From: Burkholderiales bacterium
GTDB taxonomy: Bacteria > Pseudomonadota > Gammaproteobacteria > Burkholderiales > SG8-39
NCBI GenBank assembly: GCA_027457185.1
Contig: DAIDTN010000244.1
Coordinates: forward strand, 1-18,571
Direction of reading: 5' to 3'
DNA: 18,571 nt
The notes beneath the pieces were generated by a model. The model saw only the letters and a list, made by a program, of their open reading frames with translations, searched no databases and was not told the origin of the DNA. Shown here one piece after another: positions 1-9,247 of this stretch. Within the stretch, counting starts at the first letter, position 1; the number at the start of each line of letters is the position of its first letter. The position numbers were made by a program, and so were the translations under genes.

Positions 1-1
1 G

Positions 2-1051
2 GGCACCGTGACTTCAGTGGCCAGCGTCACCGTGACGCCACAGGTGTCGGGCGTGATAACGCAGGTGCTCTACAAGGAAGGCCAGCTCGTGAAAAAGGGC
101 GAGGTGCTGGCGACCATCGACCCGCGGCCGTTCCAGGCCACGCTGGACCAGGCCATAGGCGCTCGTCTGCGCGACGTTGCGCAACTCGACGCCGCGCGCC
201 AGCTGCTCGGACGCTACCAGGTGCTGATCAAGCAGGACTCGATCGCGGGCCAGACCGTGGACACCCAGGCGGCGCTGGTGCAGCAGCTGGCTGGCACGGT
301 GGCGCTGGACCGGGCGAACGAGGATGCGGCGCGGCTGAACCTGCAATGGACGCGCATCGTCGCGCCGGTAACCGGCCGCGTCGGCCTGCGGCCGATCGAC
401 GCCGGCAATTTCATCGCCGCCGGCAGCAGCACCGGTGTGGCAACGATCACCCAGATTGCGCCGATCGATGTCGTGTTCTCGATGCCGCAGGAGCGCGTGC
501 CCGAGCTGCAGCAGCGCCGCGCCAGCGGCGCCACGCTGCCGGTCACGGTCTGGGACAGCAAGCGCACGCGGCAGATCGACGCCGGCAGCTTCTTGACGAT
601 GGACAACCAGATCGATGCCACAACCGGCACCGTCAGGGCCAAGGCGCGAATGGCGAACGCCGCCGGCGCGCTGTATCCGAACGAGTTCGTCAACGTGCGG
701 CTGCTGCTGCGCACGGTCGACGCCGCCGTCGTCGTGCCGGTGACGGCGCTGCGCCATGGCCCGAACGGCGATTTCGTCTATGTCGTGAGCCCCCAGCGCG
801 TGGTCGCGCTGCGCCCGGTGACCGCCGGACTTTCGGGCGTCAACGACGTCGCGATTAGCAAGGGGCTGGCAGTCGGCGAGCAGGTCGTGACCGAAGGCGG
901 CGATCGGCTCAAGGATGGCGCGCGCGTGCAGACCAGCGCCGATCGTCCGGCCGGTCCCGCCTCGGGCGCGCCGGGCAGCCACCACGGTACGAGCGGCGGC
1001 AAGCCTGGGGCCAGCCCTCGGACCCCGGACGCTGCGAATGCCCGGTCTTGA
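2..1051 (+). CDS. mdtA: MdtA-like RND efflux membrane-fusion (periplasmic adaptor) protein, 5' end missing
   Basis: This is the periplasmic adaptor of a tripartite efflux pump, joining the inner-membrane RND pumps to the outer-membrane channel. The reading frame is open from base 2, so the gene is cut by the window edge; the GTG at base 8 is very unlikely to be the true start, because the signal peptide and first beta-strands are absent. Visible parts in order are a biotinyl-lipoyl-like half (VSGVITQVLYKEGQLVKKGE), an alpha-hairpin rich in Ala, Gln and Leu, the return lipoyl half (TRIVAPVTGRVGLRPID), a beta-barrel domain containing DNQIDATTGTV, and a membrane-proximal domain. These match the MdtA/AcrA family closely. 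The last 35 or so residues are a Gly/Pro/Ser/Ala tail that looks disordered. mdtB starts 25 nt downstream, so the two are probably co-transcribed. The substrate cannot be read from the sequence. Confidence 0.93.
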   Translation, partial: GTVTSVASVTVTPQVSGVITQVLYKEGQLVKKGEVLATIDPRPFQATLDQAIGARLRDVAQLDAARQLLGRYQVLIKQDSIAGQTVDTQAALVQQLAGTVALDRANEDAARLNLQWTRIVAPVTGRVGLRPIDAGNFIAAGSSTGVATITQIAPIDVVFSMPQERVPELQQRRASGATLPVTVWDSKRTRQIDAGSFLTMDNQIDATTGTVRAKARMANAAGALYPNEFVNVRLLLRTVDAAVVVPVTALRHGPNGDFVYVVSPQRVVALRPVTAGLSGVNDVAISKGLAVGEQVVTEGGDRLKDGARVQTSADRPAGPASGAPGSHHGTSGGKPGASPRTPDAANARS

Positions 1052-1076
1052 GGCCTAAGCTAAGACGGCTGCGGCC

Positions 1077-4000
1077 ATGAGTCCATCGCGACCATTCATC
1101 GAGCGGCCGGTCGCGACCTCGCTATTGATGCTGGCGATCGTGCTCGCCGGGCTGGTAGGGTTCAGGTTCCTGCCGCTGTCGGCACTGCCGCAGGTCGACT
1201 ACCCGACGATCCAGGTCCAGACCCTGTATCCGGGCGCCAGCCCCGAGGTGATGAGCAACACCGTCACCGCGCCGCTGGAGGGACAGTTCGGTCAGATGTC
1301 GGGCCTGGACCGGATGAGTTCGACCAGTGCCGCCGGCGTCTCCGTGATCACGCTGCAATTCGCGCTCAACCTGTCGCTGGACGTGGCCGAGCAGGAGGTG
1401 CAGGCGGCGATCAATGCCAGCGGCTCCTTGCTGCCCGCCGACCTGCCGGCGCCGCCGATCTACGCCAAGGTCAACCCGGCCGACGCGCCGGTGTTGACGC
1501 TGGCGATCAGCTCCGACAGCATGCCCCTGACCGACGTGCAGAACCTGGTCAACACGCGGCTGGCGCAGAAGATCAGCCAGATCTCCGGCGTGGGGCTGGT
1601 GTCGCTCTCGGGCGGGCAGCGGCCGGCGGTGCGCATCCAGGCCAACACGCAGGCTCTGGCCTCGTTCGGCATCGGCCTGGACACCCTGCGCACCACCATC
1701 GCCAACGCCAATTCGAACGCCGCCAAGGGCAGCTTCGACGGGCCCAAGCGCGCATTCACGATCAATTCGAACGACCAGCTGCTGACGGCGGACGACTACC
1801 GCAAGCTCATCGTCGGCTACAAGAACAACGCCCCGGTGCGCATGAGCGACGTCGCCAATATCGTCCAAGGGGCGGAGAACAACCAGCTCGGCGCCTGGGC
1901 CGGCCTGCCCTGCACCCCAGGCTCTGCGGGAGCCTCCGTCGCCGACGCGACCCTTTGCGTCGACGGCGCGGCGCTGCTTCCGGCCATCATCATGAACGTG
2001 CAGCGCCAGCCGGGCGCCAACGTCATCGCCACCGTCGACGCGATCAAGAAGCAGTTGCCGACGCTGCAGGCCGGGCTGCCGGCATCGCTGCGCATCGACG
2101 TGCTCGCCGACCGCACCAACAGCATCCGCGCCTCGGTCGAGCATGTCGAGACCGAGCTGGTCCTGGCCGTGGTGCTGGTGGTGCTGGTGATCTTCGCCTT
2201 CCTCGGCAGCCTGCGCGCGACGGCGATCGCCAGCATCGCGGTGCCGATCTCGCTCATCGGCACCTTCGGGCTGATGTATCTCCTGGGCTACAGCCTGAAC
2301 AACCTCAGCCTGATGTCGCTGACCATCGCCACCGGCTTCGTCGTCGACGATGCGATCGTGATGATCGAGAACATCGCGCGCTTTCGCGAGGCCGGCGAGC
2401 CGCCGATGCGCGCCGCGCTCAAGGGCGCGACCCAGATCGGCTTCACCATCATCTCGCTGACGGTGTCGCTGATCGCGGTGCTGATCCCGCTGCTGTTCAT
2501 GAGCGATGTGGTCGGGCGGCTGTTCCGCGAGTTCGCGGTCACGCTGGCGATCACCATCCTGATCTCGGCCGTGGTCTCGCTGACGCTGGTGCCGATGATG
2601 TCGGCGCGCTGGTTCAAGGAGAAGCGCGAGGAGCGGCCGGCTCGCGGCGCCGCCGCCAGCGCGCGGCGCTTTTTCGCCGGCGTCATGCAACGCTACGATC
2701 GCTCGCTGGTCTGGGTGATCGAGCACCAGGCCATCACGCTCGCGGTGGCGCTGGCGACCTTCGTGGTAACAGCGTTGTTGTACATCGTGATCCCCAAGGG
2801 TCTGTTCCCGACCCAGGACACCGGCCAGCTGCAGGGGCGCATCCAGGCCGGACCAGACGTTTCCTACGCGCGCATGGTGCAGCTGCAGGCGCAGGCCGCG
2901 CGCGCGATCCTGGCCGACCCGGCGGTGGCCAACCTCAGCTCCATCGTCGGCGTCGACGGCGCCAACAACACCATGCTGCAGACCGGCAGCATGCTGATCA
3001 ACCTCAAACCCGCGCACGGCGACCAGCAGGCGGTGATGGACCGGCTGCGCGCGCGGGTGCAGGTGGTGCCAGGCGTCAGCCTTTCGCTGCAGCCGACGCA
3101 GGACCTGACCATCTACGCCGAGACCGGCCCGACCGAATACCGCGTCTCGCTCGAAGGCGTCAACGCCGCCGAGATCACGCAGTGGATGGGCAAGCTGGTC
3201 GCCCGCCTGCACGACGCGCCGCAGCTGCGCAACGTCGGCAGCGACGCTGGCGCGACCGGCCTGGCGACCCTGGTCGAGGTCAACCGCGACACCGCGTCGC
3301 GGCTGGGCATCAGCGCCAGTTCGGTCGACGACGCGCTGTACAGCGCTTTCGGCCAGCGCATCGTCTCGACCATTTTAACCGACACCAACCAGTACCGCGT
3401 GATCCTCGAGGCGCAGCCCGGGGTGGCGCAGGATGCCGCCGGTGTGGGCAAGCTCAATCTAATTTCGAGCAGCGGCAAGCCAACGCCGCTGGCGGCGTTC
3501 GCCAACATTACCGAGCAGTACTCGCCGCTGCAGGTCACTCATGTCGGCCAGTACCCGGCGAGCACGCTCAACTTCGACACCGCGCCGGGCGTGGCGCTGG
3601 GCGCGGCGGTCGACGCGATCCGGCAGGCAGCCAAGGATATCGCCCTGCCGCCGTCGATCACGATGAGCTTTCTCGGCGCCTCGGGTGCCTACGAGAAGTC
3701 GCTTGCCAACGAGCTGTGGCTGATCCTGGCCGCGGTGGTCTGCGTCTATATCGTGCTGGGCGTGCTCTACGAGAGCTACGTCCATCCGCTGACCATCCTC
3801 TCGACGCTGCCCTCGGCCGGCGTGGGCGCGCTGCTGGCGCTGATCATCACCGGCAACGACCTCGGCGTGATCGGCGTCATCGGCATCATCCTCTTGATCG
3901 GCATCGTAAAGAAGAACGCGATCATGATGATTGACTTCGCCATCGACGCCGAGCGCAATCAGGGTCTGAGCGCGCGCGATTCGATTCACCAGGCCGCGAT

Positions 4001-4274
4001 GCTGCGCCTGCGACCGATTCTGATGCCGACATTCGCGGCGATGTTCGCCGCAGTGCCGCTGATGCTGAGCTGGGGCGACGGCGCCGAGCTGCGGCGCCCG
4101 CTGGGCCTGGCGATCTTCGGCGGGCTGATCGTAAGCCAGTTGCTGACGCTGTACACGACTCCGGTGATCTACCTCATGTTCGACCGCATCGGCGGCGGTG
4201 TGAGCAAGCGCAGCGCGCTAGACGACGACGGCAATGCCGAGTCGAACGGCGCGGCGCTGGAGCACAGCGCGTGA
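1077..4274 (+). CDS. mdtB: MdtB-like RND multidrug efflux transporter subunit
   Basis: This is an inner-membrane proton/drug antiporter of the RND (HAE1) family, 1065 residues, close to the usual 1040. In MdtABC systems it works with MdtC as a mixed trimer. The ATG at 1077 gives the typical start MSPSRPFIERPVATSLLM, running straight into transmembrane helix 1. The proton-relay aspartates are D424 and D425 in GFVVDDAIVMIEN (TM4), and the TM10 lysine lies in IVKKNA (K945/K946). Other family signatures are RLFREFAVTLA and STLPSAGVGALLAL. It ends GCGTGA, so its stop overlaps the GTG start of mdtC by 4 nt. Compared with E. coli MdtB as I recall it, the first periplasmic loop carries about 23 extra residues near 276-300, with two cysteines (C279 and C294). 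Apart from that insertion the resemblance to MdtB is strong. Confidence 0.95.
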   Translation: MSPSRPFIERPVATSLLMLAIVLAGLVGFRFLPLSALPQVDYPTIQVQTLYPGASPEVMSNTVTAPLEGQFGQMSGLDRMSSTSAAGVSVITLQFALNLSLDVAEQEVQAAINASGSLLPADLPAPPIYAKVNPADAPVLTLAISSDSMPLTDVQNLVNTRLAQKISQISGVGLVSLSGGQRPAVRIQANTQALASFGIGLDTLRTTIANANSNAAKGSFDGPKRAFTINSNDQLLTADDYRKLIVGYKNNAPVRMSDVANIVQGAENNQLGAWAGLPCTPGSAGASVADATLCVDGAALLPAIIMNVQRQPGANVIATVDAIKKQLPTLQAGLPASLRIDVLADRTNSIRASVEHVETELVLAVVLVVLVIFAFLGSLRATAIASIAVPISLIGTFGLMYLLGYSLNNLSLMSLTIATGFVVDDAIVMIENIARFREAGEPPMRAALKGATQIGFTIISLTVSLIAVLIPLLFMSDVVGRLFREFAVTLAITILISAVVSLTLVPMMSARWFKEKREERPARGAAASARRFFAGVMQRYDRSLVWVIEHQAITLAVALATFVVTALLYIVIPKGLFPTQDTGQLQGRIQAGPDVSYARMVQLQAQAARAILADPAVANLSSIVGVDGANNTMLQTGSMLINLKPAHGDQQAVMDRLRARVQVVPGVSLSLQPTQDLTIYAETGPTEYRVSLEGVNAAEITQWMGKLVARLHDAPQLRNVGSDAGATGLATLVEVNRDTASRLGISASSVDDALYSAFGQRIVSTILTDTNQYRVILEAQPGVAQDAAGVGKLNLISSSGKPTPLAAFANITEQYSPLQVTHVGQYPASTLNFDTAPGVALGAAVDAIRQAAKDIALPPSITMSFLGASGAYEKSLANELWLILAAVVCVYIVLGVLYESYVHPLTILSTLPSAGVGALLALIITGNDLGVIGVIGIILLIGIVKKNAIMMIDFAIDAERNQGLSARDSIHQAAMLRLRPILMPTFAAMFAAVPLMLSWGDGAELRRPLGLAIFGGLIVSQLLTLYTTPVIYLMFDRIGGGVSKRSALDDDGNAESNGAALEHSA

Positions 4275-7200
4275 ACCTGTCGCGGCCGTTCGTGCGGCGG
4301 CCCATCGGCACCGTGCTGCTGACGGTGGGCATCGCGCTCGCCGGCATCGCCGGCTTCTTCGCATTGCCGGTCTCGCCGCTGCCGCAGATCGAGCTGCCGG
4401 TGATCCAGGTCAACGCCAACATTCCCGGCGCCAGTCCCGACACCATGGCGAGCAGCGTGGCTACGCCGCTGGAGCGGCACCTGGGCACCATTGCCGGCGT
4501 CAACGAGATCACCTCGACCAGCTCGGTCGGTTCCACGCGCGTAACCCTGCAGTTCGACCTCAGTCGCGACATCGACGGGGCGGCGCGCGACGTGCAGGCG
4601 GCGATCAACGCCGCCCGCATCGACCTGCCGGCGACGCTGCGCCAAAACCCGACCTATCGCAAGGCCAATCCGGCGGCGGCGCCGGTGCTGATCCTGGCGC
4701 TCACCTCCAAGAGCAAGACGCCGGGACAGATCTACGACGAGGTCTCCAGCACCATCAACCAGCGGCTGCTGCAGGTCAGCGGTGTAGGTGACGTGCAGAT
4801 CGGCGGCCGTGCGCTGCCGGCGGTGCGCATCGAACTCGATCCGTTCGCGCTCCACCGCTACGGCATCAGCACCGAGGATGTGCGCGCGGCGATCCAGGCG
4901 AGCAACGCCAACCGGCCCAAGGGCATGGTGCAGGGCGGCGGGCGCCGGCTGCAGATCTATACCCAGACCCCGGGGCTGAAGGCCGGCGACTACGCGCCGA
5001 TGGTGATCGCCTGGCGCAACGGCGCGGCGGTGCGCCTGCGCGACGTCGCCGACGTCGAGGACGGGGTCGAGAACACGCGCACGCTCGGCCTGTTCAACGG
5101 CGAGCGTGCGATCATCGTGCTGGTCATCTGCCAGCCTTCGGCCAACGTGGTGGCGACCGTGGACGCGATCCACGCCCTGCTGCCCGAACTGCAGGCAGAG
5201 CTGCCGGCCGACGTGACGCTGCATGTCGTCGCCGACCGCACCACCTCGATCCGCGCCTCGCTGCGCGAGGTCGAATTGGCTCTGGTGGCGTCGGTGGTGC
5301 TGGTGGTGCTGGTGGTCAGCCTGTTCCTGCGCAGCACGCGGGCGATGCGGGTGCCGGCGGTGGCGACCGTGGTCGCCCTGCTCGGCACCTTCGGCGTGAT
5401 TTACCTGCTCGGCTACAGCCTCAACAACCTGACGCTGATGGCGCTCACGGTGGCCACCGGCTTTGTCGTCGACGACGCTATCGTCGTGCTCGAGAACACC
5501 AGCCGCCACATCGAGGCCGGCATGACGCGCATGAAAGCCGCCTTGCTTGGCGCGCGCGAGGTCGGTTTCACCGTGATCTCGATCAGCCTGTCGCTGGTAG
5601 CGGTGTTCATTCCGCTGTTGTTCATGGGCGGCCAGGCCGGGCGGCTGTTCCGCGAGTTCGCGGTTACGCTGTCGGTGGCGGTGCTGATCTCGCTGGTGCT
5701 GTCGCTGACGACGACGCCGATGATGTGCGCCTGGCTGCTCAAGCCGGGCGGCGCGGCCGAAGCGCAGCGCCCGCAGGGCCGGCTCGCGCGCCAGGCCAAG
5801 CGCGGCTATGACTGGATGCTGGCGCGCTATGCGCAGAGTCTGGACTGGGCGCTGGCGAGCAAGGGCCTAGTGATGCTGATCCTGCTGGGGGTGATCGCGC
5901 TCAACGCGTATCTCTTCTACGTCGTGCCCAAGAGCCTGTTCCCGCAGCAGGACACCGGCCAGCTCGCGGGAGGGCTCAGCGCCGACCAGAGCATCTCCAG
6001 CAAGGCGATGGGCGAGAAACTGCGCCAGGTGGTGAATATCGTCCACGCCGATCCCGCGGTGGACACCGTGGTCGGCTTTACCGGCGGCTCGCGCGCCGGC
6101 GGCGGCTTCGTGTTCGTGACCCTCAAGCCGGTGTCCGAGCGCAGCGTCAAGGGACTGGCGGTGATCGCGCGCCTGCGGCCGAAGTTGGCGCGGGTCGCCG
6201 GACTGCGCCTGTTCCTGAACCCGGTGCAGGATTTCCGCTCCGGCGGGCGCCAGAGCAGCTCCACCTACCAGTACACGCTCACGGGCGAGAGCAGCGCAAC
6301 CCTGCGCGAATGGTCGGGCAAGCTGCTGGAAGAGCTGAAGAAATACCCCAAACTGACCGACCTCGACAGCGACGAGCAGGAAAACGGTGTCCAGACCAAC
6401 GTCCTCGTCGACCCCGGTACCGCCGGTCGGCTCGGCATCAGCGCCACGGCCGTCGACGCCGCGATGTACGACGCCTTCGGACAGCGCCAGGTCGCGGTCA
6501 TCTACACCGATCTGAACCAGTACCACGTGATCATGGAATGGGCGCCGCAGTACACACAGAGCCCGCGCGCCCTGGGAGACGTCTACGTGCCGGGGACGAA
6601 GCTGGTCAGCAACGGCGGCCGGCTGGTCGCCATCGAGAGTGCCGCAGCAAGCTCGAGCAAGAGTACCGCCGCCGGCGCGGCGGCGACGCCGGTCGCAACC
6701 GTGCCGGTCTCGCCCAACCCGGCGCTGCGCAACGCGTCCAGCGGCAACGTGCTCAGCAACAGCACGGCCAGCCTGGTGCCGCTGAAGGTGATCGCGCGCT
6801 TCGTCGAGGGGCCGACCGCGACCTCGGTCAACCACCAAAACACCGAGCTGGCGACTACGATCTCGTTCAACCTTGCAGCGGGCGCGACGCTGGCCGACGC
6901 CCGCAGTGCCATCACCGAGGCCGAGGCCGACATCGGCATGCCAACGTCGGTGCGTGGCGCGTTCGCCGGCACCGCGCTGCTGGCGCAACAGACGAACGCG
7001 CAGCAGATCCTGTTGATCGCGGCCGCGCTGGTCGTGATCTACATCGTGCTTGGCGTGCTCTACGAGAGCCTGGTGCACCCGCTGACGGTGTTGTCGACGC
7101 TGCCCTCGGCCGGGGTCGGCGCGGTGCTGGCGCTGCTGCTGTTCCACATGGACTTCTCGCTCATCGCCCTGATCGGGGTGTTCCTGCTGATCGGCATCGT

Positions 7201-7558
7201 CAAGAAGAACGCGATCCTGATCATCGACTTCGCGCTCGAGGCCGAGCGCGCCCGCGGCCTGAGTTCGCTCGAGGCCGTGCGCGAGGCCTGCCTGCTGCGC
7301 TTCCGGCCGATTCTGATGACGACGCTGGCTGCTGCCCTGGGCGTGCTGCCGCTGGCGATCGGCTTCGGCGAAGGCTCCGAGCTGCGCCAGCCGCTGGGCG
7401 TGGCGATTGTCGGTGGCCTCATCGCCAGCCAGTTGCTCACCCTGTTGACGACGCCGGTGGTGTACATGCTGCTCGACAAGCTGCGCCGTCGCAAGGCCGA
7501 CGAGCGCTATCTCAGCCGTGCCGGCAGCGGCGCGTTGCAGCCCTTGGAAACGACATGA
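4271..7558 (+). CDS. mdtC: MdtC-like RND multidrug efflux transporter subunit
   Basis: This is the second RND pump of the operon, 1095 residues, and a close MdtC relative. Diagnostic stretches include SSVATPLERHLG, ARDVQAAINAAR, NPTYRKANP, TGGSRAGGGFVFVTLKP and LLRFRPILMTTLAAALG. D401 and D402 in GFVVDDAIVVLEN are the TM4 proton-relay pair, and K978/K979 in IVKKNA is the TM10 site. The GTG start at 4271 lies inside the end of mdtB (GTGA overlap), which implies translational coupling; no later ATG keeps the N-terminal helix. Its own stop overlaps the ATG of the next gene (ATGA). A low-complexity Ala/Ser/Pro/Asn segment of about 45 residues (around S790-S834) interrupts the second periplasmic loop where E. 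coli MdtC has a short turn; this accounts for the extra length. The two pump genes are clearly different paralogues, as in MdtBC, not a recent duplication. Confidence 0.95.
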   Translation: MNLSRPFVRRPIGTVLLTVGIALAGIAGFFALPVSPLPQIELPVIQVNANIPGASPDTMASSVATPLERHLGTIAGVNEITSTSSVGSTRVTLQFDLSRDIDGAARDVQAAINAARIDLPATLRQNPTYRKANPAAAPVLILALTSKSKTPGQIYDEVSSTINQRLLQVSGVGDVQIGGRALPAVRIELDPFALHRYGISTEDVRAAIQASNANRPKGMVQGGGRRLQIYTQTPGLKAGDYAPMVIAWRNGAAVRLRDVADVEDGVENTRTLGLFNGERAIIVLVICQPSANVVATVDAIHALLPELQAELPADVTLHVVADRTTSIRASLREVELALVASVVLVVLVVSLFLRSTRAMRVPAVATVVALLGTFGVIYLLGYSLNNLTLMALTVATGFVVDDAIVVLENTSRHIEAGMTRMKAALLGAREVGFTVISISLSLVAVFIPLLFMGGQAGRLFREFAVTLSVAVLISLVLSLTTTPMMCAWLLKPGGAAEAQRPQGRLARQAKRGYDWMLARYAQSLDWALASKGLVMLILLGVIALNAYLFYVVPKSLFPQQDTGQLAGGLSADQSISSKAMGEKLRQVVNIVHADPAVDTVVGFTGGSRAGGGFVFVTLKPVSERSVKGLAVIARLRPKLARVAGLRLFLNPVQDFRSGGRQSSSTYQYTLTGESSATLREWSGKLLEELKKYPKLTDLDSDEQENGVQTNVLVDPGTAGRLGISATAVDAAMYDAFGQRQVAVIYTDLNQYHVIMEWAPQYTQSPRALGDVYVPGTKLVSNGGRLVAIESAAASSSKSTAAGAAATPVATVPVSPNPALRNASSGNVLSNSTASLVPLKVIARFVEGPTATSVNHQNTELATTISFNLAAGATLADARSAITEAEADIGMPTSVRGAFAGTALLAQQTNAQQILLIAAALVVIYIVLGVLYESLVHPLTVLSTLPSAGVGAVLALLLFHMDFSLIALIGVFLLIGIVKKNAILIIDFALEAERARGLSSLEAVREACLLRFRPILMTTLAAALGVLPLAIGFGEGSELRQPLGVAIVGGLIASQLLTLLTTPVVYMLLDKLRRRKADERYLSRAGSGALQPLETT

Positions 7559-9003
7559 ACACAATTCCCGCTATTTTTCTGCGCCCGACGGCCTGGCTGC
7601 TCGGTGCGGCACTGACCACCCTGTCGGCGTGTACGACGCTGGCGCCGACCTACGAGCGGCCAAGCGCGGCAGCGCCGGCTGTGTTCAAGGAGGCACCGGT
7701 TGCCGGTTCGACCTGGTTCCCGGCGGCGCCGGCCGATACGCTCGACCGCGGTCCCTGGTGGGAACTCTTCGGCGACCCGATACTGTCGAAGCTGGTCGAG
7801 CAGGTCGAGGTTTCGAACCAGAACGTCGCCGCCGCCGTGGCCGCCTATGCGCAGGCCCAGGCTTTGGTGCGCCAGCAGCGCGCGGCGCTGTTCCCTTCGC
7901 TGGCGATCGACGCCGGCGTGACGCGCAGTGGCGGCGCGGCCGCGCTTGCCAGACCGACCAGCTTGCAACTCGGCCTGGGCGCAAGCTGGGAGCCCGACAT
8001 CTGGGGCCAGTTGCGCCTGGCGGTGACCAGCGCGCAGGCCAGCGCGCAGGCCAGCGCCGCCAATCTCGCTGCGGCGCGCTTGTCGGCGCAGGCCGCCCTG
8101 GCGACCGATTACTTTGCTCTGCGCGAGGCCGACAACGAGATCGCGCTGCTCGCCACTGCGGTCTCCGCCTATGAACGCTCGCTGCGCATCACTCAGAACC
8201 AATACGACGCAGCGATCGCGCAGCGCACCGACGTGCTGCAGGCGCAGACCCAACTCGAGACGACGCGTGCCAACCTCACCGCGATGGTCGGCCAGCGCGC
8301 CTTGCTCGAGCACGCCATCGCGCTGCTGGTAGGCAAGGCGCCTGCTGATTTCAGCGTCGCGCCGGCGCCATGGAACGCGGTTGTGCCGGGTGTCCCGCTG
8401 GTGGTGCCTTCGGCGCTGCTGCAGCGCCGCCCCGACATCGCCGCCGCCGAACGCGCCGTGGCCGCGGCCAATGCGCAGATCGGCATCCAGCGCGCAGCCT
8501 ATTTCCCCAGCCTCGGCTTGTCGGCATCCTACGGCGGCGCCGGCAGCACCCTGCCCAGCCTGTTCCGCGCCTCGAACAACCTCTGGTCGCTCGGCCTGTC
8601 GGCGGCGCAGACGCTGTTCGACGCCGGCGCCATCGCGGCCCGCGTCGAAGGCGCGCAGGCGGCGCGTGCCGCCGCAGTCGCGAACTACCGGCAGACGGTG
8701 CTGGGCGCGTTCCAGGCTGTCGAGGACGAGCTTGCGACCAGCCGCTCGCTGGCCGAGCAGGAAACCCAGCGCCGCGCGGCGTCGGCCGACGCCGACCGCA
8801 CCGAGCAGCTGACCTTGAACCAGTACCTGCAGGGCCAGGTAGCCTATACCAGCGTCGTCAGCGCCCAGGTGACAGCGCTCGGCGCACGCCAGACGCTGTC
8901 TCAGCTGATGTCGAGCCGCCAGGCGGCCGCGGTCGCGCTGATCCGGGCGATGGGCGGGGGTTGGCATGCGCCGGGCGCGGACGATACCGCCGCAGCGCAC
9001 TGA
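7555..9003 (+). CDS. NodT/OprM-family outer-membrane efflux lipoprotein (TolC-like channel)
   Basis: This is the outer-membrane factor of the tripartite pump, 482 residues, a typical length. The ATG at 7555 overlaps the mdtC stop by 4 nt. The N-terminus is a lipoprotein signal peptide with lipobox L-S-A-C; C26 would be the lipidated residue. GPWWELFGDPILSKLVEQ around residues 65-82 is a hallmark of the NodT/OprM/CusC group. Two outer-membrane efflux repeats follow (roughly residues 75-260 and 280-465). They are rich in Ala, Gln and Arg with coiled-coil helices, and contain LLQRRPDIAAAERAVAAANAQIG and the second-repeat FDAGAIAARVEGAQAARAA region. It is the last gene of the operon, ending 244 nt before the next one. 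E. coli mdtABC relies on an unlinked tolC, so an integral outer-membrane gene suggests a self-contained pump. Which named subfamily member it is cannot be decided here. Confidence 0.93.
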   Translation: MNTIPAIFLRPTAWLLGAALTTLSACTTLAPTYERPSAAAPAVFKEAPVAGSTWFPAAPADTLDRGPWWELFGDPILSKLVEQVEVSNQNVAAAVAAYAQAQALVRQQRAALFPSLAIDAGVTRSGGAAALARPTSLQLGLGASWEPDIWGQLRLAVTSAQASAQASAANLAAARLSAQAALATDYFALREADNEIALLATAVSAYERSLRITQNQYDAAIAQRTDVLQAQTQLETTRANLTAMVGQRALLEHAIALLVGKAPADFSVAPAPWNAVVPGVPLVVPSALLQRRPDIAAAERAVAAANAQIGIQRAAYFPSLGLSASYGGAGSTLPSLFRASNNLWSLGLSAAQTLFDAGAIAARVEGAQAARAAAVANYRQTVLGAFQAVEDELATSRSLAEQETQRRAASADADRTEQLTLNQYLQGQVAYTSVVSAQVTALGARQTLSQLMSSRQAAAVALIRAMGGGWHAPGADDTAAAH

Positions 9004-9247
9004 CTTGATTCGCGGCTTGGTTGCATATTGTGCGCGGCCGCGTAAGCGCGCGCCGCTTGCATCGTCGCAGCCGCATCCTCGGCCAGCGCTGGGTCGCGTC
9101 GACTCGGCTCATTGCAAACCCGGGCGGCGCTTGGTCGCCGTAACAAATCGTAGCAATTGCGAAAACTAATGCCGATATGTCTCGGCTATAATCCCACGCA
9201 AGAAATGCACCCCCAATCGCGATACCGGTGTTCATAGCGAGGTCTTC
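9004..9247. other. Intergenic region between the efflux operon and the lipoprotein gene
   Basis: These 244 bases hold no credible gene. The first half is GC-rich with imperfect inverted repeats (around 9034-9060) but no T-tract, so no clear intrinsic terminator for the efflux operon is seen. The second half turns noticeably AT-richer from about 9140. It contains the candidate promoter described separately and, at 9237-9242, a GAGG-type ribosome binding site for the lipoprotein gene. Confidence 0.6.
9171..9192 (+). promoter_or_regulatory. Candidate -10 box (TATAAT) abutted by an inverted repeat
   Basis: A perfect TATAAT lies at 9187-9192, 55 nt before the lipoprotein start codon, in the AT-richer part of the gap. 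A 5-bp inverted repeat, GCCGA at 9171-9175 and TCGGC at 9182-9186 with a 6-nt loop, fills the place of the promoter spacer. No good -35 hexamer sits 16-18 nt upstream (the best TTG-starting hexamer, TTGCGA at 9157-9162, is 24 nt away), so the promoter might depend on an activator. The call rests on one hexamer and the context only. Confidence 0.35.

Noticed and set aside
1122..3212. A 696-codon minus-strand open frame within mdtB, and similar long ones opposite mdtC and the outer-membrane factor
   Set aside because: They give Gln/Arg/His/Asp-rich nonsense proteins lying wholly inside well-matched plus-strand genes; no motif or ribosome binding site supports them.
6310..7554. Long upstream extension of the outer-membrane factor frame inside mdtC
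   Set aside because: The stretch is Arg/Gly-rich and out of frame with the certain mdtC product; the lipoprotein signal peptide fixes the start at 7555.
8029..8052. Tandem 12-bp direct repeat (AGCGCGCAGGCC twice) in the outer-membrane factor gene
   Set aside because: It encodes SAQASAQA within a coiled-coil helix; related channels appear to have the same length here, so it is low-complexity coding and not an insertion or mobile signal.
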